A stretch of DNA of 7,918 nucleotides, taken from the NCBI GenBank assembly GCA_013214715.1, contig JABSSB010000176.1, positions 1,701-9,618 on the forward strand, given 5' to 3'. The notes under the pieces were generated by a model. The model had not been told where the DNA came from, searched no databases, and saw only the letters and a program-made list of their open reading frames with translations. Below, in pieces: positions 1 to 5,997 of this stretch (position 1 is the first letter of the stretch; every line of letters begins with the position of its first letter). The position numbers were made by a program, and so were the translations under genes. Source of the stretch: Paracoccaceae bacterium (GTDB lineage: Bacteria; Pseudomonadota; Alphaproteobacteria; Rhodobacterales; Rhodobacteraceae).

Positions 1-285
1 TCGCTCGCAGGATTGCTAAAAACACTTGTCGGCTCCGAACCGGAAAGCTGGAAAGATGATCTTCGCGACCAGTCTGTCTTTGCCTTTGGTAATGGCTTCA
101 GCAGCAAGTTTTTCCTATTTGACTCAGATCGCGAAGAGTTTCTGACCTGTCGCAGCACGACGATGCTTTGCGGGTTATATCGTGGGGTCAAAGACCCGCT
201 GGCACATCCGCCGGAAATGTCACCCGAAGCCCTAGGGTACCTGCCTGATCTCAAACGCTTCGTGGATGAGTTGGAAGGCTCCTAG
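1..285 (+). CDS. 3' end of an unrecognised protein gene (5' end outside the window)
   Basis: The reading frame is open from the first base of the window and stops with TAG at 283-285, so about 94 C-terminal residues are visible and the true start lies upstream. A TTG at 13 is in frame but has no convincing ribosome binding site, so I do not treat it as the start. The peptide is soluble-looking and mixed in character: an aromatic stretch (FAFGNGFSSKFFLFD), a Cys-containing segment around TCRSTTMLCGLY, and an acidic, probably helical end (LKRFVDELEGS). There are no membrane segments and no motif I can assign. Its codons use more A/T in third position than dgt or fumC, which hints at a less constrained or acquired gene. 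It converges on erpA with only 9 bp between the stop codons. That it is coding is likely; its function is unknown. Confidence 0.6.
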   Translation, partial: SLAGLLKTLVGSEPESWKDDLRDQSVFAFGNGFSSKFFLFDSDREEFLTCRSTTMLCGLYRGVKDPLAHPPEMSPEALGYLPDLKRFVDELEGS

Positions 286-294
286 CAGCCAGTC

Positions 295-618
295 TTACAT
301 CGAAAAGGACGTGCCGCACCCGCAGGAGCTGGACGCATTGGGGTTGTTGATCACGAACCGCGCGCCGATCAGCTCATCGGAAAAATCGATCACCGCATCA
401 GCCAGAAACGGCAGCGACACTGCGTCGACCAGAACCTTTTCGCCCGCCCCTTCCAGAACCAGATCGTCTGCTGCGGGCTCATCCAGATCGATATTATACT
501 GAAAGCCGGAACAGCCGCCGCCTTCAACCGCCACGCGCAGCGCCTTACCCTGTGCCGAGGCTCCGATTTCGGCCAGACGTTCAAAGGCGCGGTCTGTCAC
601 CTTGGGGGGGATGTGCAT
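295..618 (-). CDS. erpA: A-type iron-sulfur cluster carrier / insertion protein (ErpA/IscA family)
   Basis: This is a 107-residue protein, the usual size for A-type Fe-S carriers, which receive a cluster from the Isc or Suf scaffold and pass it to apo-enzymes in the cytoplasm. The three cluster-binding cysteines are present: Cys36 in GGGCSGFQY, and Cys99 and Cys101 in the C-terminal NPNASSSCGCGTSFSM block. I chose the ATG at 618 because GGAG sits 7 nt before it. An upstream in-frame ATG at 642 (MKTVRRHP...) has a poorer site and would add a non-conserved tail. The gene is divergent from dgt across a short promoter region. Family membership is very secure. ErpA rather than IscA or SufA is inferred from the solitary context, with no other isc or suf gene visible in the window. 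Confidence 0.88.
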   Translation of the reverse strand: MHIPPKVTDRAFERLAEIGASAQGKALRVAVEGGGCSGFQYNIDLDEPAADDLVLEGAGEKVLVDAVSLPFLADAVIDFSDELIGARFVINNPNASSSCGCGTSFSM

Positions 619-635
619 CGGGTGTCTCCGGACGG

Positions 636-664
636 TTTTCATAATCTCGCAATCGCAATATAGA
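636..664 (+). promoter_or_regulatory. Candidate sigma-70-type promoter for dgt
   Basis: TTTTCA (636-641) and TATAGA (659-664) are separated by 17 bp and match the -35 and -10 consensus at 4 of 6 positions each. Transcription would begin near 671, some 24 nt before the dgt ATG, leaving room for the AAGGA ribosome binding site at 684-688. Its -10 box overlaps the candidate erpA -10 on the other strand. This is motif-based inference only. Confidence 0.4.
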
Positions 665-685
665 AAACCGAACCAGAGCCGACAA
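657..685 (-). promoter_or_regulatory. Candidate sigma-70-type promoter for erpA
   Basis: Read on the minus strand, TTGTCG (685-680) and TATATT (662-657) are separated by 17 bp, with 4/6 and 5/6 consensus matches. The start point would fall near 650, giving a leader of about 30 nt before the erpA ATG at 618. The element overlaps the dgt promoter and the dgt ribosome binding site. I see no clear IscR or Irr palindrome in the interval. Confidence 0.4.
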
Positions 686-694
686 GGACAGGCC

Positions 695-1837
695 ATGACA
701 CGCGCGCCTTTTGCCTCCGATCCCGACCGCCTGCGCGGGCGACGCATCGCCGAAACCGAATACAGCTTTCGCTCGCCCTTTCAACGCGATCGCGACCGGA
801 TCATCCATGCCTCGGCCTTCCGCCGGCTGAAACACAAGACGCAGGTCTTTGTCGAACATGAGGGCGACAATTATCGCACCCGCCTGACCCATTCGATCGA
901 AGTCGCGCAGGTGGCCCGCACCATTGCAGGCGCGCTGGGGCTGGATACCGACCTGACCGAAGCCGTGGCGCTGGCCCATGATCTGGGCCATACGCCCTTT
1001 GGGCACACGGGCGAAGACGCTCTGGCCGAGATGATGGCCCCCTATGGCGGCTTTGATCACAACGCCCAGACCATCCGCATCGTGACCCGTCTGGAAAAGC
1101 ATTATGCGCAGTTCGACGGGCTCAACCTGACATGGGAATCGCTGGAAGGCATCGCCAAGCATAATGGCCCGGTCACCGGCCCACTGCCCTGGGCGCTGCA
1201 GGCCTGTCAGGCAGAGATGGATCTGGAACTGGACACCCATGCCAGCGCCGAAGCGCAGGTTGCGGCGCTGTCCGATGACATCGCCTACAACAATCACGAT
1301 CTGCATGACGGGCTGCGCGCAGGGCTATTCACCGACGAAGAGATTTGCGCGTTGCCCCTGGTTGGCGGTGCCTATGCCGAAGTGGACGCGACTTATCCCG
1401 GCCTTGATGGCAATCGCCGGCGGCACGAAGCCCTGCGGCGGGTTTTCGGCGCGATGGTGGGAGATGTGATCGCAACATCGCAGGCGAGGCTCGACTCCGC
1501 TGCACCCGAAGATGTCGCCGCGATCCGTCACCTCGATCATCAGGTCATCGCCTTTTCAGACCGGATGACCGCCGATATTCAGGACATCCGGCGTTTCCTG
1601 TTCACCCGCATGTATCGCGCGCCTTCGGTGATGATAATCCGCGAAGAGGTGACACAGGTGGTCAAGGATCTGTTTGCCCATTGGATGGCCCACCCGTTCG
1701 AAATGCCCGCGCGCTGGCATGACGAAATCCATTCCTGTCAACGCAATGACACCGCCCTGGCGCGGCTGGTCAGCGATTACGTCGCCGGGATGACGGACCG
1801 TTTCGCGCTCAAGGAGCATGACCGGCTATTCGGGTGA
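695..1837 (+). CDS. dgt: Deoxyguanosinetriphosphate triphosphohydrolase-like protein (HD superfamily dNTPase)
   Basis: The 380-residue product is a cytoplasmic HD-domain dNTP triphosphohydrolase, which splits dNTPs into deoxynucleoside and tripolyphosphate. The HD signature is complete: His66 in LTHSIEVAQ, His95-Asp96 in ALAHDLGHTPFGHTGEDAL, and the late metal aspartate (Asp194 or Asp195) in SDDIAYNNHDLHDGL. The N-terminal block with RDRDRIIHASAFRRLKHKTQVF and the GGFDHNAQT segment are also typical of the shorter type-2 dGTPase-like subfamily, whose usual length this matches. The ATG at 695 is preceded by AAGGA (684-688) with 6 nt spacing; an in-frame ATG at 602 lies inside erpA and is rejected. 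The gene is divergent from erpA. From general knowledge, argS often follows dgt in related genomes; here ssrA follows instead. The physiological substrate cannot be read from sequence. Confidence 0.92.
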   Translation: MTRAPFASDPDRLRGRRIAETEYSFRSPFQRDRDRIIHASAFRRLKHKTQVFVEHEGDNYRTRLTHSIEVAQVARTIAGALGLDTDLTEAVALAHDLGHTPFGHTGEDALAEMMAPYGGFDHNAQTIRIVTRLEKHYAQFDGLNLTWESLEGIAKHNGPVTGPLPWALQACQAEMDLELDTHASAEAQVAALSDDIAYNNHDLHDGLRAGLFTDEEICALPLVGGAYAEVDATYPGLDGNRRRHEALRRVFGAMVGDVIATSQARLDSAAPEDVAAIRHLDHQVIAFSDRMTADIQDIRRFLFTRMYRAPSVMIIREEVTQVVKDLFAHWMAHPFEMPARWHDEIHSCQRNDTALARLVSDYVAGMTDRFALKEHDRLFG

Positions 1838-1997
1838 CGCGTGCCACCAAAGCCTCCACACCGCAGGGCTGCTCGGCCTAACACGCGCTTAAGCCCCCGC
1901 AGGTAGAGTTAGGCAGGCCGGTTGCGCCGGAAACTGACGGCGTTGCAGGGCGCGGGCTGATCGGGCCCTGACCGGTCCAACTTGCTGTAACAGGCGA

Positions 1998-2026
1998 TTG
2001 CATCCGCCCTGCAGCAGGCTTATATT
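1998..2026 (+). promoter_or_regulatory. Candidate sigma-70-type promoter of ssrA
   Basis: TTGCAT (1998-2003) and TATATT (2021-2026) are exactly 17 bp apart, with 4/6 and 5/6 consensus matches. This is the best promoter-like pair in the window and it lies just upstream of the tmRNA gene. Predicted initiation is near 2033, where the transcript would open with a small UUCG-loop hairpin. The 160 bp between the dgt stop and this promoter hold no gene I can support. Confidence 0.6.
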
Positions 2027-2032
2027 CACATT

Positions 2033-2338
2033 GTCCTTCGGGACTATGGACATAAACGCGCTCGTAATAAGCGGATCGGACCCGGGGGCGGTACCCGGCG
2101 GCTCCACCAAAATCCTTCGTTTGGGGATCATGGGGCCGAAACAGGATCGACGAACGTCTAAAGGGGTTAGCTTTGTCTCGGCTGTCTGCCACCGTTACCG
2201 GCGAAAACAGTACAATTGCAAACGACAATCGTGCTCCGGTGGCCGTTGCTGCGTAAGCAGTAACCAAACCGAAATCTTAAGCCCTGTCGCCTAGCCGCGG
2301 CAGGCGGGGTCCGCAGGAACCTGGCAACAGAATCCTGC
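2033..2338 (+). ncRNA. ssrA: Transfer-messenger RNA, permuted two-piece alphaproteobacterial type
   Basis: tmRNA rescues ribosomes stalled on broken mRNAs and adds a degradation tag. Here the gene is circularly permuted: the acceptor piece (about 2045-2109, ending in CCA at 2107-2109) precedes the coding piece, which starts at 2132. The acceptor stem pairs 2132-2138 (GGGGCCG) with 2099-2105 (CGGCTCC). It includes a G3-U wobble (2134 with 2103), the identity element for alanyl-tRNA synthetase. The T-stem is 2082-2086 with 2094-2098, but its loop lacks the usual TTCRANT sequence. The 22 nt at 2110-2131 would be removed in processing. A tag frame lies at 2218-2256 and its stop codon sits in a GNRA loop on an 8-bp stem (2245-2252 with 2257-2264). 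A possible P2 helix is 2150-2157 with 2058-2065, with one mismatch. Exact 5' and 3' mature ends are estimates. Confidence 0.93.
2218..2256 (+). other. tmRNA tag reading frame (ANDNRAPVAVAA)
   Basis: Starting at the resume codon GCA (2218-2220), twelve codons encode ANDNRAPVAVAA and end at TAA (2254-2256). With the alanine charged on the tmRNA itself, the tag added to stalled proteins would be AANDNRAPVAVAA. The hydrophobic, Ala-rich C-terminus is the expected ClpX-type degron and the AANDN head resembles other ssrA tags. This peptide is what the neighbouring SspB would be expected to bind. Confidence 0.92.
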
Positions 2339-2350
2339 ATTTCCCTTTTT
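2313..2350 (+). terminator. Probable terminator at the 3' end of ssrA
   Basis: GCAGGA (2313-2318) pairs with TCCTGC (2333-2338). Inside, CTG (2321-2323) pairs with CAG (2328-2330) around a GCAA tetraloop, with a small 2x2 internal loop between the two helices. A T-containing tract (TTT, then CCC, then TTTTT to 2350) follows. It may double as the 3' structure of the coding piece. The tract ends on the first base of the stop codon of the convergent sulfotransferase gene. Confidence 0.55.
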
Positions 2351-3168
2351 CAGGCAGTAACGTCCGGGCGCTCCAGACCAAAGATCGCCTTGGCCTCGAC
2401 GGCGACCTCATCATCCTCCAGAACCCGCATCCCGTCTGCGAACTCGGGCAGATGCTTGAACCGTTCATCCGTCTTCAAGGCCGAGGCGTCAAAAGGCGGT
2501 TGGGTCCAGCGCCGTATATAATGGCCGGGCCGCTGCAGCAGCCGCGCCCAGATCTGCGGGCTGAACAGTACCCCCGGATTGGTCAAAAGGCTGGCATAGC
2601 TTTTGCGCGGCTTACCCTCGAAAGAGCTGCCACCGCCCTGCCCGGTGACCTGCGCCAGCCCCGCATCGCTGAACACCCCACCCAAACGCGCGGCGATCTC
2701 CTGCCGGTAACTTTGATCCGCCACCCAACGGTCATACAGGATGAACGCTTCGGGCTCCTGATGATAGGCCCGCGCAAAGCCCAGCCAGTTGGCGCGAAAA
2801 TCCTCCCAGCGCGGAGAACTTGACAAGCCCCCCTTTCGATGACCGGCCAAACGGCTGGCCCAAAGGTTATAGGGGCTGCGAAAGACATGCACGCGCAGGG
2901 CATCGGCCAGAAGGGCGCTGTCTTGCGCGATCACCACGCTGTCGATCAACGCATCCGCCGCCCCGTCGCTTTTGCCCAACGTATCTTCGAACGACACCAG
3001 CGCCACGCCGTCCAGCGCCTCAAGCGCAGCGATGAAATCAGGATCGGTCAGAACATCATGACGTTGATTGTTGAAATGATGCACCTGATCGAACAGCCCG
3101 CTGATCCAGTTCATCACGCCATGATTGCCCGAGCGTTGCATCCCGATAACAACGATCACCTGCCCCAT
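2350..3168 (-). CDS. P-loop sulfotransferase-family protein
   Basis: This predicted 272-residue protein has the PAPS-dependent sulfotransferase layout. A strand leads into a phosphosulfate-binding loop, VIGMQRSGNHGVMNWI (Arg12, Ser13, Gly14, Asn15, His16), at the very N-terminus. A second 3'-phosphate-binding motif, HVFRSPYNLWASRL, lies near residues 94-107 (Arg97, Ser105). The acceptor (sugar, lipid, protein or small molecule) cannot be told. No transmembrane segment is seen, so it is probably cytoplasmic. I placed the start at 3168 because it puts the P-loop at the usual distance from the N-terminus and follows a purine-rich GAGGGTGAGG stretch; an in-frame ATG at 3195 would add nine basic residues. 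The gene stands alone, convergent with ssrA and divergent from chrA. Family assignment is fairly secure, substrate unknown. Confidence 0.75.
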   Translation of the reverse strand: MGQVIVVIGMQRSGNHGVMNWISGLFDQVHHFNNQRHDVLTDPDFIAALEALDGVALVSFEDTLGKSDGAADALIDSVVIAQDSALLADALRVHVFRSPYNLWASRLAGHRKGGLSSSPRWEDFRANWLGFARAYHQEPEAFILYDRWVADQSYRQEIAARLGGVFSDAGLAQVTGQGGGSSFEGKPRKSYASLLTNPGVLFSPQIWARLLQRPGHYIRRWTQPPFDASALKTDERFKHLPEFADGMRVLEDDEVAVEAKAIFGLERPDVTA

Positions 3169-3356
3169 AAACCTCACCCTCTTCCGCCATGCCATAAATG
3201 CAGGCCACTGCGGCGAGAGATGGCAAACTCTCTGGCAGCGCGCAACAGGTGATGGCGGCAGACCGGCTTTGTGCCCGGCTGAGGCAGAGATCATTTGACA
3301 GCGCCCGCCGCAATGCCCAACAACGCAGCAGGTGCGTGAGCGTGGGGGCAGATCCA

Positions 3357-4655
3357 ATGGACCAATCCGGAAATCGCATCAGGCACATATCCGAAGATGA
3401 CAGGCCCGGTTACCCAGAGATGGCGCGCGTCTTTGGCCGCATCGGCATTCTCTCCTTTGGCGGGCCTGCCGCGCAGATCGCATTGATGCATCGCGAATTG
3501 GTGGAAGAACGACCCTGGCTGGAGGATCAGACCTTCCTACGGGCCCTGTCGCTCTGCATGATGTTGCCGGGGCCCGAGGCGATGCAACTGGCTACCTATT
3601 GCGGTTGGCGCCTGCGCGGAGTGACCGGCGGGCTGATCGCTGGCGGGCTTTTCGTGCTGCCCGGCGCGCTGGTGATTGCCGCGCTGGTCTGGCTCTATGC
3701 CGCCTATGGGGACCTGCCGCTGGTCAGTGCCGCATTTTTGGGCATCAAGGCGGCTGTGATCGCCATTGTCCTGCAGGCGCTGATCCGCCTGTCGGGGCGC
3801 GCTTTTCCCAAATCGGATGGGCCATGGCTGGCGGGGATGGCGTTTCTGGCCATATTCGCACTGAACCTGCCCTTTCCTGTGATCATCGCGGCGGCGGCGT
3901 TTTGGGGGTGGGTGCAGGCCGATACCGTCACCGACACGGCCCCGGTCGCACGCCCGTCGGGTCTGGGCGTGCTGCGCATTGTGACGCTTTGGGGTGGGCT
4001 TTGGCTGCTGCCCTTGGCGGTGCTGAGCGTCACCGGTCCAGTCCTTCTGGCCGATCTGGGATGGTTCTTTGCCAAGCTCGCCGTGGTTACTTTTGGCGGG
4101 GCCTATGCGGTGCTGGCCTATATGACCCAAACGGTTGTCAGCGACTATGGCTGGCTGACCACCGGGCAGATGATCGACGCGCTTGGGCTGGCCGAAACCA
4201 CACCTGGCCCTTTGATCCTTGTGACCCAGTTTGTCGCGATGCTGACAACCCAGCTTCAGGGCGGTGTGGGGCTGGCCCTTGCGGCGGGGCTCGTGGCGCT
4301 TTGGGCCACGTTCGTGCCCTGCTTTCTGTGGATTTTTCTGGCCGGGCCATATGTGGACTGGATCGCGGTCCAGCCCCGGCTGGCAGGGGCGTTGCAGGCG
4401 GTCACGGCGGCTGTGGTGGGGGTGATCGCCAACCTGTCGCTATGGTTTGCGCTGCATGTGATCTTTGCCGATCTCACGCAGCTTGGCTTTGGGCCGGTCC
4501 AGATGCCCTGGCCTGTCTGGTCCAGCCTCGACCCATCAGCGGTGATCCTGACCGGGCTGGCGGCGGTGTTGCTCCTGCCTCTCAAACGCGGCCCGGCCGA
4601 GGTTCTGGCCCTCATGGCCGCAGCCGCTTTGGGCTTGTCTTTTGTGATGGCGTAA
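3357..4655 (+). CDS. chrA: Chromate transporter, CHR family, two-domain (long-chain) form
   Basis: This inner-membrane protein of about 432 residues has two homologous CHR halves. Each half starts with an FGG motif and carries a PGP motif: FGGPAAQIALMH (residues 34-45) and PGPEAMQLATYCGW (71-84) in the first, FGGAYAVLAYM (246-256) and ETTPGPLILVTQF (280-292) in the second. Many hydrophobic segments lie between and after them, and a short polar linker near 185-205 separates the halves. The family exports chromate driven by the proton gradient. Whether this copy carries chromate or another anion is not shown by sequence. The start is uncertain: ATG 3357 follows a G-rich run, while in-frame GTG codons at 3336 and 3342 and ATG 3420 are alternatives. 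No chrB is nearby. A perfect TTGACA at 3295-3300 lies upstream but lacks a good -10. Confidence 0.9.
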   Translation: MDQSGNRIRHISEDDRPGYPEMARVFGRIGILSFGGPAAQIALMHRELVEERPWLEDQTFLRALSLCMMLPGPEAMQLATYCGWRLRGVTGGLIAGGLFVLPGALVIAALVWLYAAYGDLPLVSAAFLGIKAAVIAIVLQALIRLSGRAFPKSDGPWLAGMAFLAIFALNLPFPVIIAAAAFWGWVQADTVTDTAPVARPSGLGVLRIVTLWGGLWLLPLAVLSVTGPVLLADLGWFFAKLAVVTFGGAYAVLAYMTQTVVSDYGWLTTGQMIDALGLAETTPGPLILVTQFVAMLTTQLQGGVGLALAAGLVALWATFVPCFLWIFLAGPYVDWIAVQPRLAGALQAVTAAVVGVIANLSLWFALHVIFADLTQLGFGPVQMPWPVWSSLDPSAVILTGLAAVLLLPLKRGPAEVLALMAAAALGLSFVMA

Positions 4656-4734
4656 ATCACCACTGACAGAATTGGCCGCAAGACTTTTGTTTCCCGCCGA
4701 ATCTTCTATGGTAAACACAGGTGAAGGAGAGCGC

Positions 4735-5229
4735 ATGTCCGCAGAGATCGACTATGGCAACCTGATGCACCGCGCGATGCGCGGGTTGATCCGGTCCGTG
4801 CTGGATGATGTGGCCGAAACTGGCCTGCCGGGCGATCATCATTTCTTCATCACCTTCGACACCCGCCACCCAGATGTTGCGCTGGCCGATTGGCTGCGCG
4901 ACCGCTATCCGGACGACATGACCGTGGTTATGCAGCATTGGTTTGAAAATCTGGATGTCAGCGATGATGGCTTTGCCGTGACGCTGAATTTCGGCGACCA
5001 GCCAGAGCCGCTCTATATCCCGTTTGACGCGATCCGCACCTTTGTCGATCCGTCAGTCGAATTCGGCCTGCGTTTTGAATCGGCCGAAGACGAAGATGAG
5101 GACGAGGCAGATGTCTCGCTGGCGCCGCTGCCCGATCCGCTCGCCGGCAAACCTGTCGACGAGCCGCAGGACGACGCACCGAAACAGGATGCCGAGATCG
5201 TCTCTCTGGACAGTTTCCGCAAGACCTGA
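4735..5229 (+). CDS. sspB: ClpXP adaptor protein SspB (alphaproteobacterial type)
   Basis: SspB tethers ssrA-tagged proteins to the ClpXP protease. This 164-residue protein has a folded N-terminal domain with the family's conserved stretches: GLPGDHHFFITFDT (30-43), YPDDMTVVMQH (59-69), LNFGDQPEPLYIPFDAI (84-100) and FVDPSVEFGLRF (103-114). A strongly acidic linker follows (about 115-127), then a flexible Pro/Asp-rich region and a C-terminal EIVSLDSFRKT that fits the expected short ClpX-docking tail. ATG 4735 has a near-ideal AAGGAG (4724-4729) 5 nt upstream, so the in-frame ATG at 4672 is not needed. The gene follows chrA after 79 bp in the same direction and may have its own promoter. Its RNA partner, ssrA, is encoded about 2.4 kb upstream. 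Confidence 0.9.
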   Translation: MSAEIDYGNLMHRAMRGLIRSVLDDVAETGLPGDHHFFITFDTRHPDVALADWLRDRYPDDMTVVMQHWFENLDVSDDGFAVTLNFGDQPEPLYIPFDAIRTFVDPSVEFGLRFESAEDEDEDEADVSLAPLPDPLAGKPVDEPQDDAPKQDAEIVSLDSFRKT

Positions 5230-5241
5230 GCGCCGCGCGGC

Positions 5242-5275
5242 CCTAGCCTGCGATCACTGCTTCTGACGCGCTAGG
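5242..5275. other. Stem-loop between convergent sspB and the secreted-protein gene
   Basis: CCTAGC (5242-5247) pairs with GCTAGG (5270-5275), and inside it GCG (5250-5252) pairs with CGC (5267-5269) across a 14-nt loop with a 2-nt bulge on one side. Being symmetric it could act for both converging transcripts, but neither side has a T-run, so calling it a terminator would be weak. It includes the last codons of the minus-strand gene. Confidence 0.3.
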
Positions 5276-5844
5276 AAGGCCTCGACGGTTTTCATCTTTT
5301 TGCCATTACGAAAGCGCCGGAATTCCAGCTCGAGCCCGCCTTCGACCAGCGTGCGGCGGTATTCCTGCATCTCGTAGCCGCCCTGTTCGCCAATGAACAT
5401 AGAATAGACGGTCAGGGTCTTCCCCTGCAGCTGCGCCCAGACATAGGGGTCGCCCTTCATCGGATCAAGCTGCACGGAATGGCCAAAGACATTGGTCCCC
5501 ATGGCCGCCGCATACACGCCGTCGCGATCTGAGGGCACGAAATCGATCGTGTAGCTGATATCCTTCACCCGCCCGTCCGAGCGGTAGCTGACCGTTTTCC
5601 AGGTCAGCGTGAAGTTGTCGCGCTGCTGGGCGGAAAACACCACGCTCAGGTCGCGCAGGGACATTTCTCCGGACGCGTTTTCCACCTCAGCCCAGCCGCT
5701 ATAGGTGCCGATGAAATCCTCCAGCGCCGCGGCGCGCAGCGGGCTGAGTAGCCCCATCAGGCAGATCAGGCTCATCCCCGCCAGCAGGCGAAGCGGCAAC
5801 AGCATCGGTGCAGGAGCAGTCAGGCTGCGGGCAATGGCTGGCAT
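5254..5844 (-). CDS. Small secreted protein of unknown function with signal peptide
   Basis: The predicted 196-residue protein begins with a long Sec-type signal: an N-region with Arg6, then a hydrophobic core around residues 14-34 (MLLPLRLLAGMSLICLMGLL), and a likely cleavage in the LRAAA-LED stretch near 37-41. The mature part of about 156 residues is rich in alternating polar/hydrophobic beta-strand patterns (FIGTYSGWAEVENASG, FTLTWKTVSYRSDGRV, YVWAQLQGKTLTVYSMF), which suggests a small beta-barrel or lipocalin-like fold. That is only an impression; I do not recognise the family. It ends in a basic tail (FRNGKKMKTVEAFLARQKQ). ATG 5844 is chosen because GGAGGA lies 5 nt upstream. The frame stays open upstream into the fumC region, but that part is a shadow of fumC. 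The gene is convergent with sspB (24 bp gap) and divergent from fumC. Confidence 0.8.
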   Translation of the reverse strand: MPAIARSLTAPAPMLLPLRLLAGMSLICLMGLLSPLRAAALEDFIGTYSGWAEVENASGEMSLRDLSVVFSAQQRDNFTLTWKTVSYRSDGRVKDISYTIDFVPSDRDGVYAAAMGTNVFGHSVQLDPMKGDPYVWAQLQGKTLTVYSMFIGEQGGYEMQEYRRTLVEGGLELEFRRFRNGKKMKTVEAFLARQKQ

Positions 5845-5869
5845 GGAAATCCTCCGCGGGGCGTAAAAT

Positions 5870-5901
5870 GCGCTTGTGGGACACCATATGACCGCAAGCG
5901 C
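5870..5901. promoter_or_regulatory. Inverted repeat in the region between the secreted-protein gene and fumC
   Basis: GCGCTTG (5870-5876) and CAAGCGC (5895-5901) are perfect 7-bp inverted arms with an 18-bp spacer that contains CATATG. It lies in the 153-bp divergent intergenic region, where a regulator site would be expected. No known operator consensus is recognised and no strong promoter pair stands out for fumC. Confidence 0.25.
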
Positions 5902-5997
5902 CACACGCCAAGGGTCAGTTAGCGCCCGCATGCGTTGCGCCATGTCGCAGCCCGCGTTAAACCGCCCGCGACAGTGACGACTATGACGGAGGCCCCC

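Noticed and set aside
1838..1997. Possible terminator or tRNA between dgt and ssrA
   Set aside because: Short GC-rich complementary pieces exist, such as CGCGTG/CACGCG, but no stem is followed by a T-run and no tRNA cloverleaf can be drawn.
1878..2294. Open frames on both strands across the tmRNA gene (minus 1878-2267 and plus 1998-2294)
   Set aside because: The DNA is fully explained by ssrA: acceptor stem, CCA, tag frame and hairpins. The translations show no domain and the frames lack good ribosome binding sites.
3198..3356. Upstream start for chrA at 3198
   Set aside because: The added 53 residues are polar and Arg-rich, overlap the control region shared with the divergent gene, and are not needed for the CHR domain.
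3599..4666. Long plus-strand frame inside chrA
   Set aside because: It is a GC-rich shadow of chrA in another frame. The chrA frame has the repeated FGG and PGP motifs and membrane segments, whereas the shadow is an unlikely Arg/Gly/Ala-rich product.
5758..5766. Lipoprotein cysteine in the signal peptide of the secreted protein (Cys28)
   Set aside because: The residue before Cys is Ile and the cysteine lies inside the hydrophobic core, so it does not fit a lipobox. Ordinary signal peptidase I cleavage near the Ala-rich site fits better.
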